The notes beneath the pieces were generated by a model. It did no database searches. It was not told where the DNA came from and worked only from the letters and a program-made list of their open reading frames with translations. The translations under genes were made by a program, and so were the position numbers. A stretch of DNA of 64,000 bases from Flavobacterium sp. CS20 (GTDB lineage: Bacteria; Bacteroidota; Bacteroidia; Flavobacteriales; Flavobacteriaceae): positions 310,001 to 374,000 of the forward strand of contig NZ_CP073015.1 of NCBI RefSeq assembly GCF_018080005.1. The letters run 5' to 3'. Positions 30,923 to 41,477 of this stretch are shown one piece after another; position 1 is the first letter of the stretch; every line of letters begins with the position of its first letter.

Positions 30923-32010
30923 ATGAATTTCAACCTTTTCAATCTTTTCAAGCAGAAGCGCAGGCATAAAAAAAAAGATGAATCAACCTTATGTCTTGTT
31001 CTTGATTCTGTTGAGAAACTAACAAGCCATGCAACTAAACTGGTGTTTCAACAACCCGAGGTTCCGCTGTACTATGAACCCGGGCAATTCCTCACAATCA
31101 TTGACGAAGTAGCAGGAAAGAAGCTCAGGCGTGCATACTCATTATGCTCTTCACCCTACTTGAATGAACCCCTGGCAGTTGTAGTCAAAAGAGTGGCAGG
31201 TGGCAAAATGTCAAATCATATTAATGATCATTACAAACCAGGAATGCAAGTGGAAGTCATGCCACCAGCAGGTTCATTCACTACAAACTATGAAAAATCG
31301 CAAAAGCGAGAATTATTCTTTATCGGCGGTGGTTCAGGGATAACCCCTTTATTCAGCATATTAAAAACTGTTCTGCAACAAGAACCAAAATCCAGTATCA
31401 CATTAATTTATGGAAATCGTGATGTGGACTCCATCATTTTCAAAGATGAACTGAATCATTGGAGAGAGAAAATAATCAGCTTAGCGTCATACATATTTTA
31501 GAAAAAAATGACACGGGTTATGCTCAATATACAGGAATACCTAATGATGATTTAATGAAAAAAATTATTAATGAGCAAGGCGTTTTGGATGCATCCGAAA
31601 TATTTATTTGTGGACTGGCTCCAATGATGAATGCTTTTCAGCTTGGATTGAAAACGGCTGGAATTCAAAATGAAAAAATCCATATCGAAAGTTTTGAGGC
31701 TAAAATTTCAGATAATGCTGATGCTGATCATTCCAAAACGTCTGAAGTGATCATAAATGTACTTGGAGAAACTCATCAACTTCAATTAAATCAAGCTAAA
31801 CCTATTCTTGACCAAGTATTGGATCTTGATATAGATATGCCGTATTCATGTAAAAGTGGCACTTGTTCTACCTGTAGATGTCTTTTAAAATCTGGAGAAG
31901 TAAGTACGGATAAAGCGGAAGGACTTACGGAGGGAGAAATAGCCGATGGATATGTTTTAATTTGTGTTGGCAGACCCTTAAGTGATAGAGTTGAATTAGA
32001 GTTGGGTTAG
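30923..32010 (+). pseudogene. Ferredoxin-NAD(P)H reductase fused to 2Fe-2S ferredoxin, one frameshift
   Basis: PaaE/Hmp-like electron-transfer protein. The first frame (30923-31501) has the FAD site RRAYSLCSSP and the NAD site FFIGGGSGITPLFSIL. It shifts phase near 31470 (HWREK then NQLSVIHILE); one missing T would restore WREKYNQLSVIHILEK and a protein of about 362 residues. The second part has FICGLAPMMNA and a C-terminal plant-type 2Fe-2S centre, PYSCKSGTCSTCRCLLKSGE with the fourth Cys in YVLICVGRP. One polypeptide could thus replace separate rubredoxin reductase and rubredoxin for AlkB; that use is inferred from gene order. Confidence 0.88.
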
Positions 32011-32084
32011 CTGTTTCTAATCTAATCAGTGATCTCTAAAATAATGGATTACTTTAATTACAAACCCTTTTTTATTAATATACC

Positions 32085-32684
32085 ATGGGAAGAAAAGCTA
32101 TAGACAAAGAAAGAAAAGCACTGACGAAAAAAATTAAATTATGGTTAAGGGAGTTAGTACCGCTATTACAAGATAAGGAACTGAACAATTTTACTTTAGA
32201 TGAGCTGGCTGAACTTGGAGGTAAGAGCAAGAGCAATATCTACACGTATTTTTCCTCTAAAGAAGAGATATATAAAGCCGTAGTTCAGTCTATTGTTGAT
32301 GAAATGGATTTTGTCATCTCCAAAGAAGCCATTCAGGGTGACGATGTTGAACAAAATTATCGCACCCTTCTAATCAGACTATGTGAAGGAATACAAGATT
32401 TGTCAATAAATTTTATTGAACAAATGCAACTCTATTTTCCCGATGCATGGGATATTATTGAAGAGTTTTCGATGAAAGTGTTGTCCAACTTAGAGGCACT
32501 TTACAAAAAAGGAATGGAATCAGGAGTTTTTAAGACTTTCAATATTTCTCTATTGACTGAATTAGATCGCCATTTTGTCTTGTCTATTATGACGAATGCC
32601 ACTCGCTTTACTAATCAGGGATTAACCTTCAGGGGAGTGATTTCAGAGTATTTGGAGTTGAGATTAAATGCCTTGAAGCACTGA
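32085..32684 (+). CDS. TetR-family transcriptional regulator
   Basis: 199 residues. An N-terminal DNA-binding helix-turn-helix (FTLDELAELGGKSKSNIYTY, then FSSKEEIYKAVV) and an all-helical ligand domain are the TetR pattern. It follows the alkane cluster on the same strand 74 bases after the reductase fusion and is the likely sensor of alkanes or acyl-CoA for the cluster. No clear palindromic operator was picked out by eye. Confidence 0.88.
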   Translation: MGRKAIDKERKALTKKIKLWLRELVPLLQDKELNNFTLDELAELGGKSKSNIYTYFSSKEEIYKAVVQSIVDEMDFVISKEAIQGDDVEQNYRTLLIRLCEGIQDLSINFIEQMQLYFPDAWDIIEEFSMKVLSNLEALYKKGMESGVFKTFNISLLTELDRHFVLSIMTNATRFTNQGLTFRGVISEYLELRLNALKH

Positions 32685-33117
32685 AATCTGATAGCATTAA
32701 ATTTGATTGATCCTGCTAAATCGAATGGGATTTTGTAATTTCAAATAATTGGTAGCTTGTCATATCAAGGAGTTTTATCTATTAGAAAAGGTTACTTCGT
32801 TGTATTTTGTGATGATGTTCTCGAAGACATAGCTCAGCCAGGTTTGCAGATTCAATTTTGTATGTCGTCATGAGCGACTTTGTGCGACTTGGCAAACAGA
32901 TAGTTTTTCCGTCCAAGAGCCACTGGGTGAATCTGATTTTCAATCATAAATTAGCTACAAAACAAACAAATAACATGTATTTAAAAAACACTACTAACCT
33001 TTGTGATATAACAGGATATTTATGTTACAAATATGTTACAAATCAAAGTTGAAGTTATGAAATTTGTAATCCCACAACTTTTTTGCTTGCTCCATTTTGA
33101 ATTGATATAAAAGGTCA
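32685..33117. other. Gene-free gap between the TetR and MFS genes
   Basis: 432 bases with only short unconvincing frames on either strand. No tRNA, terminator stem or repeat was recognised. It separates the alkane cluster from the sugar transporter and may mark the edge of an acquired segment. Confidence 0.5.
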
Positions 33118-34506
33118 TCATAACTTCTCCTCCCAAATTTCTTCTAATTCTTCCAGAGATTTGCCTTTGGTTTCGGGGATATATTTTATAATAAAAAATA
33201 TCAAAATAATCATAAACACAATAAAGATAAAATAGGGCAGAGAGCCATTCCAAAATTCATTTTTGTTGAGTTCACTTTCCATAACCACTGGAAAACTTTG
33301 GGAGACAATATAATTTGAACCCCATTGAGCGACAACCGCCACAGACATGGCTACACTTCTGATGCGGTTGGGGAACATTTCAGATAAAACCACCCAAACC
33401 ACTGGTCCCATCGACATCGCAAACGAAGCGATAAACAACAACACGCCTATTAAAGATACAAGACCAACGGCATCGTATTTTAAACTAAAGCCTAAAAGTA
33501 AAAACCCAATTATCATTCCTACGCTACCAATAATAACCAGTGGTTTTCGTCCGAATCTATCTACAGAAAACATAGCTACAAACGTAAACACGAGATTTAC
33601 ACCAGCCAATAAGATTTGCTGTGCCAAAACATCGTCTTTACCAAAGCCGAGAGCTTTTTCAAAAATATCTGCACCGTAATACAGAACAGCGTTGATTCCC
33701 GTAAATTGTTGCAACATAGAGAAAACCGTTCCAATCACAATAATGCCAAGTATGGTTTTAGAGAAATAGTTAACCTTAGTGGTTTGGTTTTGATTTTTTT
33801 CAATAGATTTTTTGATCTCCCGTTGTTCATCTATGGCGACCATTTCGCCATGAATTTTGGTTAGGGTTTTAAAAGCTTCTGTATCTCGTCCTTTTAAATA
33901 CAACCAACGTGGACTTTTAGGGACAAAAAACAAGGCAAACAGAAACAATGCACAAGGAATCAATTCTGACCAAAACATTCTTCGCCAGCCAAATTGAATA
34001 TTTTGTGCTTCGGTTAAATCTTTTCCTATAAAATAGGTTACGAGAAAGACCACAAAGAAACCAACCACTATCGCCAATTGGTAAAAACTCACCAATATTC
34101 CACGTTGTTTTGAAGGTGCAATTTCTGCAATATAAACGGGTGCAGACATCGAGGCTAAGCCAATACCTATGCCGCCAATAATTCTAAAAACGACCAAAAG
34201 ACTTACGCTTTCTGGCAAAACAGATGGCATTCCTGAACCCCAAGCTGAAACTGTGAACAACACAGCCGAAAGAATTAAGGTGTATTTTCTGCCAAATAAA
34301 GTATTAAAAAACCCAGAAGAAACTGCACCAACCAAACACCCTAAAAGTGCACTGGCAACCACCCAGCCTTTCATACCTGGATCTAATTCAAAATATTTAC
34401 TTAAAAAGAATTGTGCACCGTTTATCACACCTGTGTCATAACCAAAAAGTAATCCGCCAAGAGCAGAAACACTGGTAATCAAAATTAAAAAGGCTTTTTT
34501 GTTCAT
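33118..34506 (-). CDS. Sugar-porter-family MFS transporter
   Basis: 462 residues with twelve predicted membrane helices. Sugar-porter signatures: GGLLFGYDTGVINGAQ in the first helix, FGRKYTL after helix 2, PVYIAEIAPSKQRG, the PKSPRWLYLKGR motif before the central loop, QQFTGINAVLYYGADI in helix 7, DRFGRKPL, and PETKGKSLEELEEIW at the C-terminus. This resembles the xylose/arabinose/inositol H+ symporters. Substrate cannot be fixed. It is divergent from glpK/glpD across a 257-base AT-rich gap. Confidence 0.93.
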   Translation of the reverse strand: MNKKAFLILITSVSALGGLLFGYDTGVINGAQFFLSKYFELDPGMKGWVVASALLGCLVGAVSSGFFNTLFGRKYTLILSAVLFTVSAWGSGMPSVLPESVSLLVVFRIIGGIGIGLASMSAPVYIAEIAPSKQRGILVSFYQLAIVVGFFVVFLVTYFIGKDLTEAQNIQFGWRRMFWSELIPCALFLFALFFVPKSPRWLYLKGRDTEAFKTLTKIHGEMVAIDEQREIKKSIEKNQNQTTKVNYFSKTILGIIVIGTVFSMLQQFTGINAVLYYGADIFEKALGFGKDDVLAQQILLAGVNLVFTFVAMFSVDRFGRKPLVIIGSVGMIIGFLLLGFSLKYDAVGLVSLIGVLLFIASFAMSMGPVVWVVLSEMFPNRIRSVAMSVAVVAQWGSNYIVSQSFPVVMESELNKNEFWNGSLPYFIFIVFMIILIFFIIKYIPETKGKSLEELEEIWEEKL

Positions 34507-34763
34507 AAGGCTTAGTTTTAAAAATATGTTGGATTTATGATTTATTCAAGGGATTCACATTTATTCAACTTCCAATATTACAAATTAAATTTTAAACCAA
34601 AGATTTAGTTTTAAAATTTACGAAATCGATTTATGAAATGATATAAAATCTAATAAATAATTGAACATTTTAAAATACAAACGCTTACATCATTTTAATT
34701 TATTTGTTTATTATAAATTACTGTTTATTTTTAGCATATTTGTTAATATTCAAATTTTAAGGT

Positions 34764-37700
34764 ATGGCTTCAAAATACATTATTGCTTTCGATCAAGGTA
34801 CAACAAGCACAAGAGCAATTATCTTTGACAAAAAAGGAAAAATTCATGGCATTGCTCAAAAAGAGCTCAAACAATATCATCCGCAATCGGGTTGGGTAGA
34901 GCAAGATCCTTTAGAAATTTTTGAAGATCAAAAACATGTTTTTCACGAAGTTATAGATCAAAACAATATCGCTGTTAAAGATATTGCAGGTATTGGTATT
35001 ACTAATCAACGTGAGACGACAGTGGTTTGGGATTCTGAAACGGGACAACCTGTTTATAATGCAATAGTTTGGCTTGATAAACGTAGCAGTGAGATTTGTG
35101 ATAGACTTATTGAGGATGGCCACGAAGATGACATTATACAGAAAACAGGTATTAAAGTTGATGCTTATTTTTCGGGAACAAAATTCAAATGGATTTTAGA
35201 CCACGTGCCAGAAGCAAGAGAATTAGCTAAACAAAATAGACTAAAATTCGGAACCATTGATACTTGGTTGATTTGGAAATTTACTCACGGCAAAAATCAT
35301 CTTACTGACCATACCAATGCATCGAGAACCTTACTCTATAACATACACGATTTAAGCTGGGATGATCAATTGATTGAAGCTCTTGATGTTCCAAAATCGG
35401 CTTTGCCTAAGGTGCAACATTCATCTTCAGATTTTGGATTTGCAGAATATAATGAAACCAAAATCCCAATCCTTGGTGTAGCAGGCGATCAACAAGCTTC
35501 ACTGTTTGGTCAAGGTGGCTTTAAATCTGGAATTGCCAAAAATACTTATGGCACAGGTTGTTTTATGTTGTTGAATACAGGTAAAAAAGCCAATATCTCT
35601 ACTAATGGTTTATTAACCACATTGACTTGTACTTTGCCTGATGAAAAAATTAAATACGCACTTGAAGGCAGTGTGTTTGTCGCTGGAGCTTCAGTGCAAT
35701 GGTTAAGAGATAAATTAGATTTTATTAAACAAGTCGCCGAGACTGAGAAAATATGTCTTGAAACTCAAATCAGTAAAGATTTATATGTCGTTCCGGCTTT
35801 TGCTGGCTTGGGTGCACCACATTGGGATATGAAAGCCAAAGGCTCAATTTTTGGCTTGACTTTAGATACGGATAAAAACGCCTTGACCAAAGCCACGGTT
35901 CAAGCTATTGCTTATCAAATATGCGATGTCATTGAAGCCATGGTGGAAGATAGTGGTCAACAAATGAAAACCCTTCGTGTAGATGGAGGTGCGTCAGCTA
36001 ATAATTATTTGATGCAATTTCAATCAGATATTTTAAATACCGAAGTAGAAAGACCCGAAATGCTTGAAGTTACAGCTATGGGTCTTGCATTTCTTGCAGG
36101 TATTCAAGCTGGTATTTGGACAAAAGAAGATATCACTCAAATCAGAAATATAGATCAGGTTTTTAAACCCCAAATGTCTCAATTTGAACGATCTAAACTT
36201 TATGATGGTTGGAAACAAGCCGTAGAACGGACCAAAACTGCACATGCCAATCAGTTGGCTGTTCGAGAAGACATGCCAATTCGCTTTTCGGTTTTGGATA
36301 GAAAACCTTTGCTCCATCAAGTCAAAAACACCAAATACGATATCTTAATTATCGGTGGTGGTGTAACTGGTGCAGGAATAGCACTTGATGCGGCTTCACG
36401 TGGACTCAAAACTTGTTTGATAGAAAAAAATGATTTTGCTTCTGGAACCAGCAATAAATCTACAAAACTGATTCACGGCGGTTTGCGTTATCTCAAGCAA
36501 ATGGAAATAGGTTTAGTGAAAGAATCGGGTAGTGAACGTGCTATTGTTCACAATCTTGTCCCTCATTTAGTTGTTCCTGAAAAAATGCTTCTGCCCTTAA
36601 TTGAAGGTGGTACCTATGGCAAAATCATGACGTCTATTGGACTTAAAGTTTACGATTTTCTCGCTGATGTTGAAGGAGATGACAAACGTAAAATGCTTTC
36701 TGCTAAAGAAACCCTCGCCAAAGAACCTTTATTAAACAAAGAAAACCTTAAAGGTGGTGGTTTTTACGCCGAATACCGAACAGATGATGCACGCTTGACT
36801 ATTGAATTGCTCAAAAAAGCAGCGGGTTTTGGTGCTGATATTTTAAACTATTGTGAAATGACAGATTTTGTCTATAAAGATAACGGTAAAATCAAACACA
36901 TCAATGTTAAAGACCACAATTCTGGCGAAAAGTTTAGCATCAAATCCAAAGCTTATATTTCTCTTTGCTGGACCATGGGTTGATAAAGTCAGAACTAAAG
37001 ACACTTCTTTAAATAACAAACGTTTACACTTAACCAAAGGTGTGCATCTGGTATTTTCACATGAGCGCTTTCCACTGTCACAATCTGTTTATTTTGATGT
37101 ACCTGATGGCCGTATGATTTTTGCTATTCCTCGCGGTCGTGCGACCTATGTTGGAACCACTGATACCAACTATACTGGCGATTTGAATAGAGTAGTGGCA
37201 ACACAGGAAGATGCCAAATATCTAATTGATGCCACCAACAATATGTTTCCTGATTTGAATTTAAAAATTGAAGATATTGAGTCGAATTGGGCAGGTTTAC
37301 GACCCTTGATTCACGAAGATGGTAAAGATCCTTCTGATTTATCTAGAAAGGATGAAATCTTTGTGTCCGATTCTGGTTTGGTGTCAATTGCTGGTGGAAA
37401 ACTAACAGGTTATCGCAAAATGGCTCAACGTACCATTGATGAAGCTTTAAAGCAGTTTAAAAAGAAAAAACTCAAACGAATCAAACCTTCTACTACAAAG
37501 CAAATTCAATTGACATCAGAACCCTTAAAAAATTTAGATGCGGTCAAGCAATACCAGTACAACTTAGCTCAGAGACTCAAAAATATCGGGATTGATGATG
37601 AATATCAAGCGTGGTATTTGACTTCTAATTATGGCAAGCAAGCTGATATTATTTTGAAAAAAGTCAATTTCTTTATTAACCCAACGCCAATTGAACGCTT

Positions 37701-37944
37701 GATTAGAGCTGAGTTGTGGTACACGGTACATCACGAAATGGTCAATGGTTTATCAGATTTCTTTGTCCGAAGAACAGGGCGATTGTATTTTGATATTGAA
37801 AGTGTACATCAGTTTAGACATATTGTAGAAGAAGATTTAATCAAATATTTAAAATGGGACGAAGCCCGATGCCAAAGAGAAAATCAGTACTTGGATATGC
37901 TACTGCAAGATGCATCTACATATTACGAGAAAGAATTTGAATGA
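34764..37944 (+). pseudogene. glpK-glpD: Glycerol kinase joined in frame to glycerol-3-phosphate dehydrogenase; frameshift in the second part
   Basis: Residues 1-503 are a complete FGGY glycerol kinase (AFDQGTTSTRAIIFD, GITNQRETTVVWD, GDQQASLFGQGGF, YGTGCFMLLNTG, DGGASANNYLMQFQSDIL). With no stop, the frame continues at ATG 36273 into a FAD glycerol-3-phosphate dehydrogenase (IRFSVLDRKPLL, IIGGGVTGAGIALDAASRG, GTSNKSTKLIHGGLRYLKQ). The phase breaks near 36965 (YIS-LCW against FAGPWVDKV), one extra base or two missing, and then runs to 37944 with DGRMIFAIPRGRATYVGTTD, NWAGLRPLIHEDGK and SIAGGKLTGYRKMAQ. The enzymes act in sequence: glycerol to glycerol-3-phosphate to DHAP. The fusion may be real, or ATG 36273 may be the true glpD start after loss of the glpK stop. 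Confidence 0.85.
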
Positions 37945-38003
37945 TACAAAGTTTGTATAAACGCTCAGATTTAAAAAAATAAGCTCAAACAATATAAACT
38001 ATA

Positions 38004-38030
38004 GTAACAACAGAAACAATAGAAACAATA
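38004..38030 (+). repeat. AACAACAGAAACAATAG microsatellite, left edge of RHS island
   Basis: Short run of AACAACAGAAACAATAGAAA type. The same sequence type, much longer, occurs at 62817-62965 at the other end of the RHS island. Confidence 0.6.
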
Positions 38031-38078
38031 CTTCGGCTACGCTCAGCATCCCCGCCAGCACTCGTTTGTAACGAGTGC
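38031..38078. repeat. REP-like hairpin and ACTCGTT palindrome
   Basis: CTTCGGCTACGCTCAG (38031-38046) is the inverse of the CTGAG..TCGAAG repeats seen inside the RHS modules. GCACTCGTT / AACGAGTGC (38058-38078) forms a 9-bp hairpin also seen at the 3' ends of RHS modules. They stand 60-110 bases before the REP-type transposase, the usual arrangement for such enzymes. Confidence 0.55.
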
Positions 38079-38138
38079 AAAGAGTCCATTTTCAGAAAAA
38101 GAGAGTGTCATTATGCAGTCTTTTCTTATTTTAGCAAA

Positions 38139-38513
38139 GTGAGTAGAAAATACAAATTTCATAACAAGAGTGGGTTATACTTTGTAAGTTTTGCTACAGT
38201 ATATTGGATAGATGTATTTACAAGGCATGAATATTTAGACATATTAGCCAATAGTATAGAATACTGTAGAGAACACAAAGGAATGGAATTGTATTGTTAT
38301 TGCTTTATGCCAAGCCACTGCCATTTTATTTTTAGGTCAGCAAAAGACCAGCCTATGGAACTTTTACGAGATTATAAAAAGTTTACATCAAAGAAAGTCA
38401 TAGAAACTATAGAAAATAACCCACAAGAAAGCAGAAAAGAATGGTTACTTTGTATGTTTAAACGTGCAGGACAAAAGAAGAGTAACGTTAATACCTACCA
38501 ATTTTGGCAACAT
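38139..38513 (+). pseudogene. REP-associated tyrosine transposase (RAYT), 3' truncated
   Basis: About 125 residues from GTG 38139. Y1/HUH transposase features: the metal-binding HxH in YCFMPSHCHFIF and the catalytic Tyr in LLRDYKKFTSKKV. The family normally continues beyond YQFWQH with an HNKP..EL-type segment and about 60 residues; here the frame runs instead into RHS sequence (PIDEFSADSTQNPLP), so the 3' third is missing. The junction is near 38514. Such proteins mobilise REP palindromes; REP-like hairpins are abundant in this island. Confidence 0.8.
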
Positions 38514-40408
38514 CCCATAGATGAATTTAGTGCAGATTCTACCCAAAATCCACTCCCTTTTGCTAACGATTTTGATAATGACGGCTTAGACAATCGCTTG
38601 GATACTGATGATGATAACGATAATGTGCCTACAAGCTTTGAAAACACTTTCCCTCCTACTGATGAAGATGTTTATCTCTTAGACACTGACAACGACGGTA
38701 TGCCCAACTTTGTTGATATAGACGATGACAATGACGGCTACCTCACCTACGAAGAAGACGAAAACGGAGATGGTGATATAACAAACGATGACACCGATAG
38801 CGACAGCTACCCAGATTTCTTAGACCCTAAAGACAACGACCCTAACGAACCAGGTAACATTAACTTGAATAAAATAAACCGTATAGTAGGCGACAAAAAA
38901 TACGAACTCTCTAACCACCTCGGCAATGTGCTTTCTGTAATAAGTGACAGAAAACTTCCTGCCAAATTTGTTGGTACAAAATGGTTTGGTAATAACGAAA
39001 AGATTACAGAATACTGGAGCAGAACAGGTAAAGCGTCCATTAGTTATAATGAAGACTTTAGTATAGACGTCACTTGTTATAACCGTGAGTCTGGCACTGT
39101 TGGCACTTACCCACTCGAAGCTGGACGCCAATATACTTTACAGTTTGACCTTGATCGCGATAACTTTACTACAAGCCTAAAAGTGTATCTTTTAAGCCCA
39201 AGCGGCCAAACAATATATAGCACTGCGACCAACAATACTCAAACCATTGCCACTACCTTTTCCAGCAGTGAAAGTGGCGATTACACTGTACACATAATAA
39301 CAGGCAGTGACTTTAGCCAAGTAGAAACCTTTACCGTATCTAACTTTAGCATAGCCGACGTCTCAGAAATTGCCCAAACTGGCAATCAAATCGATTTTTT
39401 GGTGCCTTTGTGCCAGACGTTCTTTCTTATAATGAGTATTATCCTTATGGTTCGATAATGCCCGGAAGGTCATTTAACTCTAACTCATACCGTTACGGAT
39501 TTATCGGAGCTGAAAATGATAATGAGATTTCAGGCACGAGAAACAGTCAAAATCATACCTTTAGAAGCTATGATCCAAGGCTTGGTAGGTATAAGAGCTT
39601 AGACCCCTTAGCTCGTGATTATCCTTGGAACTCGCCTTTTGCTTATGCAGAAAATAGAGTTATTGATGGTCTTGATCTTGAAGGGTTAGAATACATTTCC
39701 TTTCACCATTACGCTAATGGAGCAGTTGCGAAAACGGAATTTTACAAAATGACGGACGATGACATAGAAAGATTAGGTGGAACAACGGCTGGCATACACA
39801 ATTCTGTGCCTTATGGCCCAGGGGGAAAAGGTATAAAACATATCTATTATGATGATGCTGGAAATAGAACAGATACCTATTGGGAGCAACGACAAACAGG
39901 GGGGAAGTCTGATTTTATTTATCACGGCTTATACTCTGGTGAAGGTAGCGTGACCGATGATGGTTTTAAAGGCAGTAAGAATTACAATTTTAATCAGCGA
40001 CCAATTGATTGGGCTGATGCTATAGCTAAACGTCATGATAAGGACTACGCGCAGTAAATAGTGAAAGTTATCTTGAAGATGTGAATACATTGCAGGCCGA
40101 TAAGGATATGGTAAAGAGAATTGACCAGTTTATCGCAAATAATTGGTATAAAATACCTGGAATGAATCTGGAAGAGCCCGAAAGGTGTTGAAACTCCATT
40201 TAGAACAACAACTTCAACCGAAATGGAAGGATCATTGTATGGTCAAAGAATATTTATAAATGCACTTGCTACCTATAAGCAATGGAAGGTTGATAATGAT
40301 TTAGGCAACGATGATCTTTACAAAGACAACAGGGAAGCATTTGGGAAGGCTCATCGTGGTGCGACTTTAATCCTTGACCAAACACCAGCGACTCAACAAC
40401 AAGATTAA
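38514..40408 (+). pseudogene. RHS module 1: acidic repeats, RHS core and PLA2-like toxin tip
   Basis: Joined in frame to the RAYT fragment. The first part has thrombospondin-type acidic repeats (NDFDNDGLDN, DTDNDGMPNFVDIDDDNDGY), then KKYELSNHLGNVLSVISDRK and a beta segment. At 39395-39400 the frame must slip -1 to reach the RHS core (VLSYNEYYPYG, YRYGFIGAENDNEISG, YDPRLGRYKSLDPLA, ENRVIDGLDLEGLE). The tip then has PIDWADAIAKRHDKDYA, whose D..A..HD..Y spacing recalls phospholipase A2 active sites. Two further phase changes (near 40050 and 40171) cancel each other; the tip ends at 40408 (TPATQQQD). RHS tips are cell-contact toxins; this one lacks the delivery N-terminus and is an orphan. Confidence 0.75.
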
Positions 40409-40899
40409 TGAGAGTTTACACAGCAGCCATTCTACTTTTGTTTCTAACAACAAGTTGTTGGGACGAAAAGGCTGTAACCATTACCAAAGATTATGTGATT
40501 AACCCCAACTGGGATAAGGTTGACAACTCTTTTGCTGTTTACAGGATGGAGCCAAAGGACAGTTGTAAAACCATAAATGCAATTAACCCTAATGATATGG
40601 AACCTTATCATTGTTTGATAAAAGATACAAGTTTTTCGTTCACTGCAAATGTTGAATATAATGGAAAGGATTACGCTAATCGCAAAGTGTACTTTAATAG
40701 ATATAATGGTTTTGTTTGGAGAAGACCACCCGATATAGACCCTACTAGAAAAAGAACATTCAAAACTATTGGAAAATTACAGCAAGAAACTTGGTATTTA
40801 TTGACAGGGTTATCACAATTTAGTACATTACACTATATCTATATTGACTCATCAGATAAACTTCACGTGCATAAAGTAAGTGGAATGATCAATTACTAA
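40408..40899 (+). CDS. Lipoprotein, candidate immunity protein of RHS module 1
   Basis: 163 residues with a lipoprotein signal (AAILLLFLTTSC). The ATG shares one base with the stop of the toxin tip (TAATG), the tight coupling expected of a toxin-immunity pair. The mature part is soluble with several aromatic strands (YNGFVWRRPPDID). No family recognised. Location in the envelope fits protection against a periplasm- or membrane-acting phospholipase-like tip, which is inference. Confidence 0.7.
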   Translation: MRVYTAAILLLFLTTSCWDEKAVTITKDYVINPNWDKVDNSFAVYRMEPKDSCKTINAINPNDMEPYHCLIKDTSFSFTANVEYNGKDYANRKVYFNRYNGFVWRRPPDIDPTRKRTFKTIGKLQQETWYLLTGLSQFSTLHYIYIDSSDKLHVHKVSGMINY

Positions 40900-40945
40900 G
40901 CGTTCATTTTTTACCCTCTGAAATCATCCAAGTCCAAAATAATCT

Positions 40946-40975
40946 AAAGCCCAGGCTATCCAGCTTGGGCTTTTT
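40946..40975 (+). terminator. Bidirectional hairpin terminator
   Basis: AAAGCCCA (40946-40953) pairs with TGGGCTTT (40966-40973) and is followed by T residues. It lies between the convergent immunity and XRE genes and can serve both. Confidence 0.75.
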
Positions 40976-40977
40976 CG

Positions 40978-41306
40978 TTACCCATAAGTAGCCCTTGCTT
41001 TAGCATCCCTCAGCATGGCATCGAGTGTAAACAGAATATGATCCCTGTCCTGATCAGGCGACTTTTGGATCATTAAAACCTTGCTGATGATCTCCTGATC
41101 AATTTGCTGATCACTCTTGCCCGCCAAAAAATCCAAACTCACGCCCAGGGCATCAGCTAGCTTCATGGCTACATCAATAGACGGCTTTGCTTCCCCACGT
41201 TCGTAACGTCCCATGACGTTGGTGTGCACTCCAACCTGTTTAGCCAGTTCCCCTTGGGAAATCTTCCTGGTATGCGCAACTCACTTAGTCTTTTTTCAAA
41301 CCCCAT
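40978..41306 (-). pseudogene. XRE-type helix-turn-helix regulator, frameshifted
   Basis: From ATG 41306 the minus strand reads MGFEKRLSELR, then one base is missing, and the next phase reads HTRKISQGELAKQVGVHTNV with MGRYERGEAKPSIDVAMKLA and SLDFLAGKSD, a classical Xre/Cro helix-turn-helix. The C-terminus ends AMLRDAKARATYG. It is a paralogue of the intact regulator at 43891-44220 and has the same setting: convergent with a lipoprotein gene, with a hairpin between. As written only an internal GTG (41229) could restart translation. Confidence 0.75.
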
Positions 41307-41425
41307 ACGCGTTTAGATACACATTAATAGTTAGGTGAAAAGCAAATATACCAACTCAAAAGGGTAATTGAAAACCGAAAGCGTTGTGAAAATAAACATT
41401 ATTGGTTAGCTTTGCACCTAAAAGT

Positions 41426-41477
41426 AAAATACCTCGATTAGTTTAGACCATTATTAGTTGATTCTTAGTTGATTTTT
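41426..41477 (+). repeat. 53-bp dispersed repeat, copy 2
   Basis: TAAAATACCTCGATTAGTTT onward, nearly identical to 23653-23705. It abuts the 5' end of a truncated immunity-like gene, as copy 1 abuts the truncated PIN gene. Confidence 0.7.

Noticed and set aside
32858..33052. 64-codon frame between the TetR and MFS genes
   Set aside because: No family features, no ribosome site and average composition; likely chance.
33020..34441. Frames opposite the MFS transporter
   Set aside because: Antisense shadows of a complete sugar transporter.
38139..39458. A designed RAYT-RHS fusion protein
   Set aside because: The transposase stops at a point inside its conserved domain and the same RHS segment occurs at 46760 after an unrelated gene, so the join is accidental.
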